DNA of 64,000 nucleotides from Thermococcus gorgonarius (GCF_002214385.1 NZ_CP014855.1:1302001-1366000), one strand, 5' to 3'. Shown: positions 32,928-45,167, counted from the stretch's first letter. Numbers and translations: made by a program. The notes: generated by a model not told the origin, from the letters alone.

Positions 32928-33923
32928 ATGAAAGTCCTCATAATGGCCGGTGGCTACGCGACGAGGCTCTGGCCCATAACGAAAGACAACCCAAAGGCCC
33001 TGCTCCCTGTTGGAGAGAAGACTATACTCGACTACATAATGGAGAAGGTAAGCGAGCTGGGCTTAGAGACCTACATCTCGACCAACCGCTTCTTTGAGAT
33101 GCACTTCAGGCCCTACGCGGAGAAGTACGGGGTTGGATTAATCGTGGAAGAGACCCTCCATGAAGAAGAGAAGCTCGGCACCATAGGGGCGATGAAGAGA
33201 GCGGTTGATGAGCTTGGTCTTGACGACTACCTCGTCATAGCGGGCGACAACCTCTTCTCGTTTTCTCTTCGGGACTTTCTGAGAGCCTACGACGGCAAAA
33301 CACTGATAGCGGTCTACGATATAGGCGACCTTGAGCTGGCAAAGCGCTACGGTGTGGTCGTCCTTGAGGAGGATAGGGTTGTTTCATTCCAGGAGAAACC
33401 AGCCCAGCCTCAGTCCACGCTCATAAGCACCGGCGTTTACGTCTTTCCAAAGAGGGTTATGGAGCGCATAGATGAGTACCTATCAAACGGGAACAGGGAT
33501 TCGCCGGGCTATTTCATTCAGTGGCTTTTGGAGAAGGGGGAACCGATAAAGGCTTACCGCTTCTCGGACTACTGGTACGACATAGGAAGCGCAGACAGCT
33601 ATCTTGAAGCACTTAAAACCCTCCTTAAGGAGAGTCACATCGAGGAAATTCAAATAAGCCCGTACTCTAAGATAATTCCGCCGGTGGTTATAAAGAAAGG
33701 CACCAAAATCCTCGGCCGCTCGATAATTGGGCCCTACGCGTACATCGGCGAGGAGTGCGTCATTGAGAACTCCGACGTCAGCGACTCAATAATCTTCAGG
33801 AAGACCGTGATAAGGAACTCGACTATATGGCGCTCCATCATCGACGAGAAATGTGAGATAAGGAACCTTGAGCTGAGGAAAAGCCTCGTCGGCGGGCACG
33901 CTAAGATACAGAGGGGAGAATGA
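32928..33923 (+). CDS. Sugar-phosphate nucleotidyltransferase with beta-helix tail
   Basis: A 331-aa NDP-sugar pyrophosphorylase. LIMAGGYATRLWPITKDNPKALLPVG matches the NTP-transferase signature (family pattern). DYLVIAGDNLF and FQEKPAQPQ follow, then DIGSADSYLEAL. The C-terminal 80 residues carry hexapeptide repeats (ISPYSKIIPPVVIKKGTKIL and on), typical of glucose-1-phosphate thymidylyl- or mannose-1-phosphate guanylyltransferases. It would supply activated sugar to the adjacent glycan locus. The base (UTP, dTTP or GTP) is not certain. Ribosome site GGGGTGAT lies before the ATG. Confidence 0.92.
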   Translation: MKVLIMAGGYATRLWPITKDNPKALLPVGEKTILDYIMEKVSELGLETYISTNRFFEMHFRPYAEKYGVGLIVEETLHEEEKLGTIGAMKRAVDELGLDDYLVIAGDNLFSFSLRDFLRAYDGKTLIAVYDIGDLELAKRYGVVVLEEDRVVSFQEKPAQPQSTLISTGVYVFPKRVMERIDEYLSNGNRDSPGYFIQWLLEKGEPIKAYRFSDYWYDIGSADSYLEALKTLLKESHIEEIQISPYSKIIPPVVIKKGTKILGRSIIGPYAYIGEECVIENSDVSDSIIFRKTVIRNSTIWRSIIDEKCEIRNLELRKSLVGGHAKIQRGE

Positions 33924-34059
33924 GGGAAAGGGGAGACAGACACCGTGCTGAAAAAGCGGAAGTGAAAACTACTTACGGGAGTTTAAAGCCGAGAAAGTCA
34001 AAGCTCCACTGCCAGTGAGCTTTTAAAACCTGAGTCCCTTCCATCTCCTGGTGCGGAAA

Positions 34060-34866
34060 ATGATCGGACTGATCTTTGACATGGACGGTGTGATCTACCG
34101 AGGGAACAAACCCGTGGAAGGTGCGAGAGAGTTAATGGAATTCCTGAAGAGGAGGGGGATTCCCTTCATATTCCTCACCAACAACTCAACCAAAGACCCG
34201 GCCATGTACCGGGAAAAGCTCCTCTCAATGGGAATAGATGTTCCCGAAGACAGGATCGTAACCTCGGGACTCGCCACCAGGCTCTACATGGAGAAGCACT
34301 TCAGGCCCGGAAAAGTTTTTGTTATAGGTGGAAAGGGCCTGCTGAGGGAGATGGAACGCCTAGGCTGGGGAGTTATCGACGTAGAAAAAGCCAGAAAAGG
34401 TGAGTGGAAGGAAATAGAATACGTCGTTGTTGGCCTCGACCCGGATTTGACCTACGAAAAGCTCAAGTACGCCACACTGGCCATAAGAAACGGGGCGAAG
34501 TTCATAGGAACGAACCCGGACACAACTTATCCAGCGGAAGAAGGCCTATATCCCGGGGCAGGGGCGATAATAGCCGCAATAAAGGCCGCAACCGACATGG
34601 AACCTCTGATAGTAGGCAAACCCAACGAGCCGGTTTATGAGGTGGCCAGGGACAAGCTGAAGGGCGTCGATGAGATCTGGATGTTAGGGGACAGACTCGA
34701 TACCGACGTGGCCTTTGCAAAGCGCTTCGGCATGAAGGCCGTGATGGTTCTTACCGGAGTGAGCACGTTGGAAGATATCGAGAGGAGCGATATGAAACCC
34801 GACCTAGTCCTTCCGAACGTCGGGGAACTGATTAAATACCTTGAGGTAGTGGAGGAAGAGGAATGA
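34060..34866 (+). CDS. HAD-superfamily phosphatase, NagD/4-nitrophenylphosphatase-like
   Basis: A 268-aa HAD hydrolase of the NagD type. The nucleophile motif LIFDMDGVIYRG is at the N-terminus, FLTNNSTKDP forms motif II, and the C-terminal WMLGDRLDTDVAFAKRFG carries motifs III-IV. A C2-type cap lies between (YVVVGLDPDLTYEKL, GTNPDTTYP). Members dephosphorylate small sugar or nucleotide phosphates. A TATA-like TTTTAAAA at about 34021-34028 implies a very short leader. Either the ATG at 34060 or a GTG at 34051 may start; the ATG is preferred because the family begins near the DMDG motif. Confidence 0.88.
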   Translation: MIGLIFDMDGVIYRGNKPVEGARELMEFLKRRGIPFIFLTNNSTKDPAMYREKLLSMGIDVPEDRIVTSGLATRLYMEKHFRPGKVFVIGGKGLLREMERLGWGVIDVEKARKGEWKEIEYVVVGLDPDLTYEKLKYATLAIRNGAKFIGTNPDTTYPAEEGLYPGAGAIIAAIKAATDMEPLIVGKPNEPVYEVARDKLKGVDEIWMLGDRLDTDVAFAKRFGMKAVMVLTGVSTLEDIERSDMKPDLVLPNVGELIKYLEVVEEEE

Positions 34867-35297
34867 AGCTGGAGGAACTCCTCAAGAGGGTGATATGGCA
34901 GGAAAACGAGATGTACAACCTGTACAAACTCGGGGAAACGTTCGCAACCTACGAGAGGCCCGAGCTTGTTGAAGTCTTTAGGCTTTTGGCCGAGGAAGAA
35001 CTGAGACACAGAAAAACCTTCGAAGGGTTGCTAAAAGGGAAAAGTCTGGAGGAGACGCAGGTAATTGACTACCTGGAAGCCCTCTCCCTGGAGCCGATGC
35101 TTGAAGACGAAAGGTCAGAGCCCTCCTCCCTGGAGGAACTCATCGAAGATGCCATAATAAGGGAGAAACACGCCTACGAGTTTTATTCAAAGCTCTCAGA
35201 AATCCTTGAGGGCTCACTGGCCCAGATAATGAGGATGATGGCCGGGGAAGAGCTCAAGCACGCCTACCGGCTGAGGTTTATATACGAGGGGCTCTGA
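34863..35297 (+). CDS. Ferritin-like (rubrerythrin-type) di-iron protein
   Basis: A 144-aa four-helix-bundle protein with iron ligands placed as in rubrerythrin: IWQENEMYNLYKL, LLAEEELRHRKTF (E-x-x-H), IIREKHAYEFYSK and MAGEELKHAYRL (E-x-x-H). The rubredoxin domain is absent, so electrons would come from another protein. It is likely to handle iron or peroxide in this anaerobe. It overlaps the HAD gene by four bases and is therefore probably co-expressed. Specific substrate unproven. Confidence 0.85.
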   Translation: MKLEELLKRVIWQENEMYNLYKLGETFATYERPELVEVFRLLAEEELRHRKTFEGLLKGKSLEETQVIDYLEALSLEPMLEDERSEPSSLEELIEDAIIREKHAYEFYSKLSEILEGSLAQIMRMMAGEELKHAYRLRFIYEGL

Positions 35298-35482
35298 GAG
35301 AGCAGGATTTTTTATCCAATTATTGAACTCCCGCCTTTTTAACTCAGTGGCCCAATCTACAAAACACCAAGACTCTTTTCGTCACCATGGCAAAATCAGA
35401 TAGGGCAAGATATATCTACCTCAACTTACAATCATCCTGTGCTGTTCCTTCTACTAAAAAACCCAGAAATGGGCAATAATAA

Positions 35483-38227
<2,745 letters not shown>

Positions 38228-38373
38228 CTTCTCTTCTTCCATTTCTATGCTTTCCCAGAAATTGACATTTCTCTGTCAAAGCATCCTTTTTAAGGGCCAC
38301 GTTTTAACTTTTGCCACTCAGAGGAAAGCCTTAAGTGAACCGGCCCTAACTTTGGGTATTCGGGGGTGTTGAC

Positions 38374-38838
38374 ATGGACAAGGTCTATCTCACCTGGTGG
38401 CAGGTTGATAGGGCGATATTTGCACTAGCCGAGGAGCTAAGGAAAAATTTCATGCCGGACGTGATAGTCGGAGTTGCGAGAGGCGGACTCATTCCAGCCG
38501 TGAGGCTCAGCCACATCCTCGGCGACGTCGAGGTCAAGGTTATCGACGTTAAGTTCTACAAGGACATAAACGAGAGGATGGAGAAGCCCGTGATAACGAT
38601 TCCGCTTCACGGCTCGCTGGAGGGTAAGAAGGTCGTCATAGTGGACGACGTCAGTGACACCGGGAAGACTCTTGAGGTCGTCATTGACGAGGTCAGGAAG
38701 GCTGGAGCGAGCGAGGTTAAAGTTGCATGCCTCAGCATGAAGCCCTGGACGAAGGTTGTTCCTGACTTCTACGTCTTCAGGACTGACAAGTGGATAGTCT
38801 TCCCCTGGGAGGAGTTCCCTGTCGTTGTGAGGGAGTAA
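38374..38838 (+). CDS. Purine phosphoribosyltransferase-type protein
   Basis: A 154-aa type I phosphoribosyltransferase. The PRPP loop VVIVDDVSDTGKTLEVV is at about residue 88; DVIVGVARGGLIPAVRL forms the pyrophosphate loop. Size and the WKVVPDFYVFRTDKWIVFPW-like ending match archaeal xanthine/guanine or hypoxanthine salvage enzymes. It would convert a free purine base and PRPP into a nucleotide. The base cannot be fixed from sequence. A GGGGGTG ribosome site precedes the ATG. Confidence 0.87.
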   Translation: MDKVYLTWWQVDRAIFALAEELRKNFMPDVIVGVARGGLIPAVRLSHILGDVEVKVIDVKFYKDINERMEKPVITIPLHGSLEGKKVVIVDDVSDTGKTLEVVIDEVRKAGASEVKVACLSMKPWTKVVPDFYVFRTDKWIVFPWEEFPVVVRE

Positions 38839-38877
38839 TCCCTTTAACCCATTTCTCCAACTTTTCTCGGTGGTGCT

Positions 38878-39432
38878 ATGAGGGCGTTCATAGCGATTGA
38901 CGTCAGCGACGAAGTTAGGGACAATCTCCTAAAGGCCCAGAAAAGGATAGGGAGTAAAGCGGCAAAAATAAAGTTCGTTGAGCGCGAGAACTTTCACGTA
39001 ACGCTCAAGTTCCTCGGTGAGATAGACGAAGCAACCGCTAAAGAAGTCAAGAAGGTTCTAGCGGAGATAGCTAAGAAGCATAAAAAGCACCGCGTCCGCG
39101 TTAAGGGCATCGGCGTCTTCCCGAACCCCAACTACGTGAGGGTAATCTGGGCGGGCATAGAAAACGACGAGGGGCTTAAGGCGATAGCTCAGGATGTTGA
39201 GAAGGAGATGCGTCGCTTGGGCTTCAAGAAAGAGAAAGACTTCGTTGCACACATCACAATTGGCCGCGTCAAGTTCGTGAAGGACAAGCTTGAGCTGGCG
39301 ATGGCGCTGAAAGACCTCGCCAACGAGGACTTTGGTGAGTTCGAGGTTAGCGCGATAGAGCTCAAAAAGAGCACGCTGACGCCTAAGGGGCCGATCTACG
39401 AGACGGTGGCGAGGTTCGAGCTGGCGGAGTGA
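38878..39432 (+). CDS. thpR: RNA 2',3'-cyclic phosphodiesterase (2'-5' RNA ligase family)
   Basis: A 184-aa 2H-phosphoesterase. The two H-x-T motifs that define the family are [10 protein letters not shown] (residue about 40) and [10 protein letters not shown] (about 125). ThpR opens 2',3'-cyclic phosphate ends of RNA, and can join tRNA halves in vitro. The protein begins [20 protein letters not shown], the normal family start. It is ten bases upstream of the CCA-adding enzyme gene and both act on tRNA ends, which supports a shared operon. Confidence 0.93.
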   Translation: MRAFIAIDVSDEVRDNLLKAQKRIGSKAAKIKFVERENFHVTLKFLGEIDEATAKEVKKVLAEIAKKHKKHRVRVKGIGVFPNPNYVRVIWAGIENDEGLKAIAQDVEKEMRRLGFKKEKDFVAHITIGRVKFVKDKLELAMALKDLANEDFGEFEVSAIELKKSTLTPKGPIYETVARFELAE

Positions 39433-39441
39433 GGTGTCAAC

Positions 39442-40809
39442 ATGACCATCGAGGCCGTCATCGCGGAAGTCCTCCGACAAATCAGGCCAACAGAAGAAGA
39501 GAGGACCTTCGTCAAAAGGCTGATGGGGGAACTTAAAGAGCTTGCCGTGGAGACCGTTGAGGAGCTCGGCCTCGACGTTAAGCCCCACTTCGTCGGCTCC
39601 CTCGCGAAGGACACCTATTTAGCTGGAGACCACGACGTTGACCTCTTCTTGGCTTTTCCCCTCGAAACCCCCCTGCAAGAGCTCAGGGAAAAAGGCCTGG
39701 AGCTCGGGAAGGTCATAGCGAGGAAACTCGACTCCTATGAGATTGCCTACGCGGAACATCCGTATGTAAGGGCAAGCTATAAGGGGGTGAGCGTTGACAT
39801 CGTTCCCTGCTACGACGTTAATAGCTGGAGAGACGTCAGAACCGCCGTCGACCGCTCGATTCTCCACACGCGGTGGGTGAACGAGAACATCAAAGGCAAA
39901 AACGATGAAGTCCGCCTCCTCAAGCGCTTTTTGAAGGGTATTAACGCTTACGGGAGTGAAATTTACGTGCGCGGTTTCTCGGGCTACCTTGCCGAGATTC
40001 TGGTCATAAAGTACGGCTCGTTCCTCGACGTCCTGAAGAAAGCGGACTTCATGCTGAGGCAGAAGATAATCGACCCCAAAAACTGGTTGAGAAGAGAGCC
40101 AGAGATAGCGATGAGGACCGTGAAGAGGGAAGTTGAGTTGGACAGGCCTTTGATAGTTCTCGATCCCGTTGACCCAAGGAGGAACGTTGCCGCGAACTTA
40201 AGCTGGGAGCGCTATGGAGTTTTCTATTTCAATGCTATTAAGTTCCTCAAGGAGCCCTCAACGAAGTTCTTCTTCCCGGAGAAATCGAGGGCAGGGAACT
40301 ACCTGGATGAGCTCAGAAGGAAGGGAACCCACTTGGTGACGCTGATTTTTGGAAAGCAGGACTTAGTAGACGACCTCCTTCTACCCCAGCTTGAAAGGAG
40401 CGCGCGGGGTTTCGAGAAGGCCCTGGAACGGGAAGGCTTCAGAGTCTTTGGCTGGGACTACGGGTACTCAGGCGATAAAGCATTCATAATGCTTGAAGTT
40501 GATAGAGCTGAGAGGCCATCGGTAAGAATACACCCCGGCCCGGAGTTTTTCACCGAGAGAGGCAGGGACTTCTACAGGAAAAACGAAAGAGTCTGGTTGA
40601 GGGGCAAGAGACTCTACGCGGAGAAGAGCGTGAAAGAGAACATTCTCGATGTTATTTCCGAACTTCTGGAGAAGAACCAGGTCTCACTCGGAAAGAACCT
40701 AAGGGAAGCGGTAAAAGATGCCGACTTTCTCGTGGACTACGTTCCGGGTGATCTGGAGGGAGAAGCCTACCTTTTCCTGAGCAGAAAGAAGGAGGGCCTG
40801 AAGGGCTAA
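39442..40809 (+). CDS. cca: CCA-adding enzyme, archaeal class I
   Basis: A 455-aa tRNA nucleotidyltransferase that builds or repairs the 3' CCA. The active site GSLAKDTYLAGDHDVDLFLA has the paired aspartates of class I enzymes near residue 57, with a third acidic residue in VDIVPCYD. The middle part (KGINAYGSEIYVRGFSGYLA) and the C-terminal RNA-binding domain (FFTERGRDFYRKNERVWLRG) are complete. The two tRNA genes in the window already encode CCA. The stop overlaps the convergent GH57 gene by four bases. Confidence 0.95.
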   Translation: MTIEAVIAEVLRQIRPTEEERTFVKRLMGELKELAVETVEELGLDVKPHFVGSLAKDTYLAGDHDVDLFLAFPLETPLQELREKGLELGKVIARKLDSYEIAYAEHPYVRASYKGVSVDIVPCYDVNSWRDVRTAVDRSILHTRWVNENIKGKNDEVRLLKRFLKGINAYGSEIYVRGFSGYLAEILVIKYGSFLDVLKKADFMLRQKIIDPKNWLRREPEIAMRTVKREVELDRPLIVLDPVDPRRNVAANLSWERYGVFYFNAIKFLKEPSTKFFFPEKSRAGNYLDELRRKGTHLVTLIFGKQDLVDDLLLPQLERSARGFEKALEREGFRVFGWDYGYSGDKAFIMLEVDRAERPSVRIHPGPEFFTERGRDFYRKNERVWLRGKRLYAEKSVKENILDVISELLEKNQVSLGKNLREAVKDADFLVDYVPGDLEGEAYLFLSRKKEGLKG

Positions 40810-42599
40810 GCCCTGTGCTCGCACCACTCCCTGTTCTCCCACTGGCCGTGAACCTCCCCGGGGATGTGGCCGGTGTCGGCAACTGCTCCACTGAAGTCAT
40901 AGAGCACTTCAAGAGCCTTTCTTATCTCATCCGGAAGTGCTTCTTTGCCCGTGTAGAGCGCCGCCCTTGTGACGACGTTGTAGGGACTGTTGGGGACTTC
41001 ACTTTCAAGGGACTCAAACCAGGCTTTTTCGGTTGTCTCCCAGCCCTCGAGACCGGGGAGCTTATAGAGATCATAGTCGTAGTAGAGCTGCGGGAAAGCC
41101 AGGAGCTTCATGTATTCCAAGAGAAGGAAGTTTGCCCTCTCCTCAAGGCCTTCCTTTAGGTAGACTTCCATGAGCTCAATCAAAGCCTTACTTATGACGG
41201 CAACGTTTCCAAAGGTCACCCTCGTGTCGATGTTCTCCCAAAAGCGCGGGCAGGAGTGGTTCGAAAGCAGCATCAGGTAGTAGATCCTACCAAGCTTCAT
41301 GGCCAGGGCTGGATCAACATCCTCTATGGGTTCCATCACGTAATCAACACCGGTCTCCAGACCAAAGTACTCGTAGTGCTCGCGGAAGAAGACCCTCGAA
41401 TACCTGACGAGAAACTCCCGGATGTTTTCCCTGCCAATCCCCGGATTTTCTCTGGTTATCAGATCAATGACCTCAAAGCGCACTGCCCGGTTAAGCTCGC
41501 GGAAGAGCTTGGTGAATGCATACTTCCACAGCTGGGAAACTTTTTTACCCTTATATATGCGGTTAACCACCTTGCCATCCTCCCTCCTCACACCGAGCCA
41601 CCTAATGTCTCCCGTTCTCCCATCGACGCTGAGATCGTAGTAATCGCTCCAGCTCGAGTAATCCTTTATGTTTATCCTGAAGTGCTCGCTGCACTCGCCG
41701 GGCAGACACTTGTAGATGCCTTTCTTTTTCCTCCTCACGAATTCGACTGCATTAACTCCCTCAACCCCTCTTTCATCAAGACCGGCCATCCATCTAAGGA
41801 ACCTGTCAAGCTGTTGAGGATTGGCAAGAAGCGCCTCAAGGTCGCTGGCAAGATGAACCAAGTACGGAACTCCTTCTTTTTCTTTGAAAGCGTCGACTCT
41901 ATCCTCAGCAACCGCCTTAATGAGCCCCTCAACGTCCAGGGTGTTGAAAGCGAAGGCATCACTGAGCTGGTGATCTCTCCCAAAGGCGTAGGAAATCCTG
42001 CCATCGCAACGGTAGGTGTTGCACGAATACTTCGCCTGAGGTGGATTAAGGCCAACAAACTGCCTCTCATCAAGGAGGAAAACGACTTCAGCACTGGTCG
42101 AATTGGCGACTATCCCCGCGGTTTCCCGGGTTATAACTCCCTCCGGAAGCCAGTAACCGACTATGTCTTTCCCTCCAATAAACGGGGTGTAGAAATCAAA
42201 CGACATCCTGGAGAGAACTTCCTGTTCAAATACCCCAAGATGCGGCATTATAGGGTGGAAAGGAGCGGTTGGAACCGCTTCAACATGATCACTGAGAAGA
42301 TCGACGATCTCTCCATATATCTTGGGCTTGTACTTCAGCACCATATAAAGAGTGAAGGGCTCAAAATCCAGGCTAACGCTCTTTTCAGGAAGTTTTTCAA
42401 GAAGGTCAGAAGTGTATTCATAAGCCTTTATCACAGCCCTCGTCCAGTTTCTGCCCTTAACTTCAATATCCCTTATCTTCAGGGACACCGGACTCAGCCG
42501 CTCAGAGTATTTTATGGGATCCCACCCAGAGCCATCGTGAACGTACACTATATCACCCGGCTGATAGGCGTGGAAATGATAGGAGCGCTTCATCATCAT
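40806..42599 (-). CDS. Glycoside hydrolase family 57-like protein
   Basis: A 597-aa protein with GH57 traits: region 1 SYHFHAYQPGDIVY near the start, where the usual H-Q-P is replaced by Y-Q-P; region 3 IVGYWLPEGVITRETAG with a glutamate at the nucleophile position; and AFAFNTLD with a later RVDAFKEKEG. Family members cleave or transfer alpha-glucans. Cysteines in YSCNTYRCDG and YKCLPGECSEHF are unusual for the family. No signal peptide is seen, so a cytosolic glucan is expected. The ATG at 42599 (first of three) has GGAGGTG six bases upstream; the frame extends to 42671 without merit. Activity unproven. Confidence 0.78.
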   Translation of the reverse strand: MMMKRSYHFHAYQPGDIVYVHDGSGWDPIKYSERLSPVSLKIRDIEVKGRNWTRAVIKAYEYTSDLLEKLPEKSVSLDFEPFTLYMVLKYKPKIYGEIVDLLSDHVEAVPTAPFHPIMPHLGVFEQEVLSRMSFDFYTPFIGGKDIVGYWLPEGVITRETAGIVANSTSAEVVFLLDERQFVGLNPPQAKYSCNTYRCDGRISYAFGRDHQLSDAFAFNTLDVEGLIKAVAEDRVDAFKEKEGVPYLVHLASDLEALLANPQQLDRFLRWMAGLDERGVEGVNAVEFVRRKKKGIYKCLPGECSEHFRINIKDYSSWSDYYDLSVDGRTGDIRWLGVRREDGKVVNRIYKGKKVSQLWKYAFTKLFRELNRAVRFEVIDLITRENPGIGRENIREFLVRYSRVFFREHYEYFGLETGVDYVMEPIEDVDPALAMKLGRIYYLMLLSNHSCPRFWENIDTRVTFGNVAVISKALIELMEVYLKEGLEERANFLLLEYMKLLAFPQLYYDYDLYKLPGLEGWETTEKAWFESLESEVPNSPYNVVTRAALYTGKEALPDEIRKALEVLYDFSGAVADTGHIPGEVHGQWENREWCEHRA

Positions 42600-42723
42600 T
42601 GCCAACACCTCCGGAGAAACTACGAATTCCCCTTTATTGAGGTTTCGATAGGGAAGCACGCCACTACCCAAAGTTGCCCGACAATCTAATAAAGAAGTAC
42701 ATCAAAAAACGATCGGTGAGAGG

Positions 42724-43032
42724 ATGAAAAAGAAATTGAGAGAAATCTTTGGTGATGACCTTACCAACTATCTGGAGCTTCTAAGGGCCAAGTTGGCCTT
42801 TGCGGAGGAGATATACGGCGTCAAGATGAACTACATCCCCCTGATTATCGAAGAGCCGATAGTGATCCTAGACAAAAGAGACGGAAAGATAAAATGGCTC
42901 AAAAACAAAAAAGAGCTGACAGAAGAAGAACTTCAGAAACTGTCTGAGAAGATGAAAAGAAACCTAGAATCAGGTTTCGTTGAGGCACTTCTTGCCATGA
43001 ATATGTCCTGCATCAACGGTCCTGGCGAATAA
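42724..43032 (+). CDS. Small protein of unknown function
   Basis: A 102-aa protein I do not recognise. The sequence is helical and charged (FGDDLTNYLELLRAKLAFAE), with a central strand pair (YIPLIIEEPIVILDKRDGKI) and a C-terminal helix ending in ALLAMNMSCING. No membrane segment or metal motif is evident. GGTGAG lies just before the ATG, and it is divergent from the GH57 gene. Confidence 0.6.
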   Translation: MKKKLREIFGDDLTNYLELLRAKLAFAEEIYGVKMNYIPLIIEEPIVILDKRDGKIKWLKNKKELTEEELQKLSEKMKRNLESGFVEALLAMNMSCINGPGE

Positions 43033-43063
43033 ATTTTTAAGACCAGAAAAACTGCCTTATTTC

Positions 43064-43915
43064 ATGAAGCGCGCGGAGCTAATACTCCTACTTGTAACCG
43101 TGTTCTGGGGTTTAACTTTTCCCGTAATGAAGATAAGTATATCCTACATGCCCCCGCTCCTCTTTCTGGCCTATAGATTTGGCATAGCCTCCGCATTGAT
43201 GCTTCTTATTTTCAGATCGAAGGCCGTAAAAAAGGAAACGGTATTTGAGGGGTTCATACTTGGCATAACGCTGTTCTCAGGACACGCCTTCCAGATAATC
43301 GGCCTTAAATACACAACTCCCTCGAACTCGGCGTTCATTACATCACTTTACGTTGTATTCACCCCCTTCATCGCTTATTTCCTCCTGAGAGATAAAATAA
43401 AGAAAAAAGATGTAGTGTCCCTGCTCATAGCCATTGCTGGCCTGTACCTGATATCAGGTGCTGGAAAAGACCTGAACCACGGGGATATCCTTACAGTATT
43501 CTGCGCCATCAGCTTTGCCTTTCAGATAGTGCTAGTCCACAAGTTTCAGGGATCAGATTATATCAGCCTCTCGTTCTGGCAGATAGTCTGGAACTTCCTG
43601 TTCTCTCTCGTTAGCTCATCACTGATAGAAAAGCCCATTTTGCCGACTACACCAGCCTCTTGGCTTGGTATTATCTACACATCACTCTTTGCCACGGTGG
43701 TTGCATTTACAGCCCAAATAAAGTACCAGGGTGAAACTACAGCGTATAGGGCAGCCCTCATATACTCAACAGAACCGTTGTTTGGAACCCTGGGAACCGT
43801 GATTATAATGAGAACGATTCCATCAGTACGAGAACTCATAGGTGCGGGGCTGATAATGATGGCCGTATGGATGGCCATTAAAGAAGATGATGTTGAGGCA
43901 CCGCTTTCCTTATAA
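43064..43915 (+). CDS. EamA/DMT-family transporter
   Basis: A 283-aa membrane protein with ten predicted helices in two EamA repeats. Each repeat has the family pattern, e.g. LLVTVFWGLTFPVMKISISY and YTTPSNSAFITSLYVVFTPF, then LIAIAGLYLISGAG. DMT transporters export amino acids or other metabolites. A TATA-like TTTTTAAG lies about 28 bases upstream, so a nearly leaderless mRNA is likely. The gene is followed by an unknown helical protein on the same strand. Substrate unknown. Confidence 0.88.
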   Translation: MKRAELILLLVTVFWGLTFPVMKISISYMPPLLFLAYRFGIASALMLLIFRSKAVKKETVFEGFILGITLFSGHAFQIIGLKYTTPSNSAFITSLYVVFTPFIAYFLLRDKIKKKDVVSLLIAIAGLYLISGAGKDLNHGDILTVFCAISFAFQIVLVHKFQGSDYISLSFWQIVWNFLFSLVSSSLIEKPILPTTPASWLGIIYTSLFATVVAFTAQIKYQGETTAYRAALIYSTEPLFGTLGTVIIMRTIPSVRELIGAGLIMMAVWMAIKEDDVEAPLSL

Positions 43916-43948
43916 CCTCAAAAAATTGTACATATCAAGGAGATGCCC

Positions 43949-44761
43949 ATGAAGTTCGAAGTTGTTGATAAAGATACCATGAACAAGCTCTCCAGGGAAC
44001 TCAGCAGAGCAGGGATTATGAACAGAAAATACGAATCAGTCGACTATGATATCGATCACTACTTAATGATAAGGGAAAAGTACTCAGAGCTCCTCAAAAA
44101 ATCCGGTGAAATCGACATCATAGAGGACACGCTTTCAAATCTCAGGCAGCTCTACGATGAGCTCATCGAGAAGGTTCAAGATACAATGGAACTGAGCATT
44201 GAAGAATTCCTTGGAGATGGAGAATCAGAGAGGTTAATTCTTCTAACGGCACTAATAGAGGACAAAATCGCAGAAGAAAGAGACGGAAAAATTGTTTTTA
44301 AAAAAATTGTCCCATTGGAAGATCTAACTATTGAACTCAGGTTTTCGTTAGATGAAGTCGAAGAATGGCTTGAAGAAATAGAAAAAAGGTTCAAGACGAC
44401 TATGACAACTGAGGTCTCTATAGTTAAGCGCTACTACGTTGAAGTCATTGAAGTCGATAGAGAGCTGATAAACCTGGCCTTAAAGATAGCGGAGGAATAT
44501 TCAACCGAAGAGAGCTACTTAAAAGCCATGTTCACAGGAATAGCAAGGGCCATGCTTGCAGAGACGGTGCTCCAAACAGCGGAAAAAGTCCGGAAAAAAG
44601 ATAAGCTCATAGAGAGCCTCCTAGAGAGAGAACCAATAGTTCTAGAAAACGAAGGCGAGAAGGTCTACGTTTACTTCGACGAGGAATCACTGGAGAGCTT
44701 TTTAAAGGAACTGCAGACCCTTGGCTATCTCAAGATCAAAGGGAACAGGATATGGGTATGA
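43949..44761 (+). CDS. Acidic helical protein of unknown function
   Basis: A 270-aa, strongly acidic protein that I cannot assign. Long amphipathic helices (REKYSELLKKSGEIDIIEDT, then DELIEKVQDTMELSIEEFLG) suggest a helical bundle or coiled coil. The C-terminal 60 residues look like a winged domain (YFDEESLESFLKELQTLGYL, then KIKGNRIWV). AAGGAG lies six bases before the ATG at 43949; the ATG at 43943 is too close. A small zinc-finger gene follows 58 bases on. Confidence 0.65.
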   Translation: MKFEVVDKDTMNKLSRELSRAGIMNRKYESVDYDIDHYLMIREKYSELLKKSGEIDIIEDTLSNLRQLYDELIEKVQDTMELSIEEFLGDGESERLILLTALIEDKIAEERDGKIVFKKIVPLEDLTIELRFSLDEVEEWLEEIEKRFKTTMTTEVSIVKRYYVEVIEVDRELINLALKIAEEYSTEESYLKAMFTGIARAMLAETVLQTAEKVRKKDKLIESLLEREPIVLENEGEKVYVYFDEESLESFLKELQTLGYLKIKGNRIWV

Positions 44762-44819
44762 AACGAAGAAGAAAATTTTAAAAATCCGAAAAAGAGTGAA
44801 TGCCGGGGGTGAAGAAGCG

Positions 44820-45029
44820 ATGGTAGGGCTTAAGGCGGTAGTCTTCTTCGACAGAGACGGAGAACCCTACTATCGCTGTCCAAAATGCGGAATGGTCTTC
44901 AAGAAGAGCAAGGATTACATAAAGCATGTCAACAAGTCCCATGGATGGATGTTTGGCAGGGGTAAGGTCAGAGGCAAAAGACTCCTCAAGAAGGTAAAGA
45001 ACCGGAATGAGGAAAAGCTAGGACGCTGA
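44820..45029 (+). CDS. Small C2H2-type zinc-finger protein
   Basis: A 69-aa basic protein. YRCPKCGMVFKKSKDYIKHV followed by NKSH gives a classic C-x2-C-x12-H-x4-H finger. A very basic tail (GRGKVRGKRLLKKVKNR) could bind nucleic acid. The ATG at 44820 follows GGGGGTGAAG; an overlapping longer frame from 44721 is rejected. Such proteins in Thermococcales are thought to bind DNA or RNA, without a known role. A T-rich tract (about 45067-45080) may end the transcript. Confidence 0.85.
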   Translation: MVGLKAVVFFDRDGEPYYRCPKCGMVFKKSKDYIKHVNKSHGWMFGRGKVRGKRLLKKVKNRNEEKLGR

Positions 45030-45167
45030 GCTGTGATGAGCGGTAGGGCTTTCTGACCGTAAAATCTTTTATTTTTTGTCCTGTTCTAGAAAACTTCTGA
45101 GAAACCCAAAACACATGGTTCTTGAACAAAACCTAAATTTAAAGGAAGAAAAGGAGGAAAAGGTTTT

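Noticed and set aside
38261-38279. TTGACA/TGTCAA inverted repeat after nrdJ
   Set aside because: Arms of only six bases in an AT-rich gap; could easily be chance, and no T-tract follows.
41256-42689. 477-aa open frame on the plus strand
   Set aside because: Fully antisense to the GH57-like gene, with no recognisable domain and no ribosome site.
45033-45056. C box (GTGATGA) followed by CTGA, as in a C/D guide RNA
   Set aside because: Only half of the expected C-D'-C'-D layout is present, so a guide RNA is not supported.
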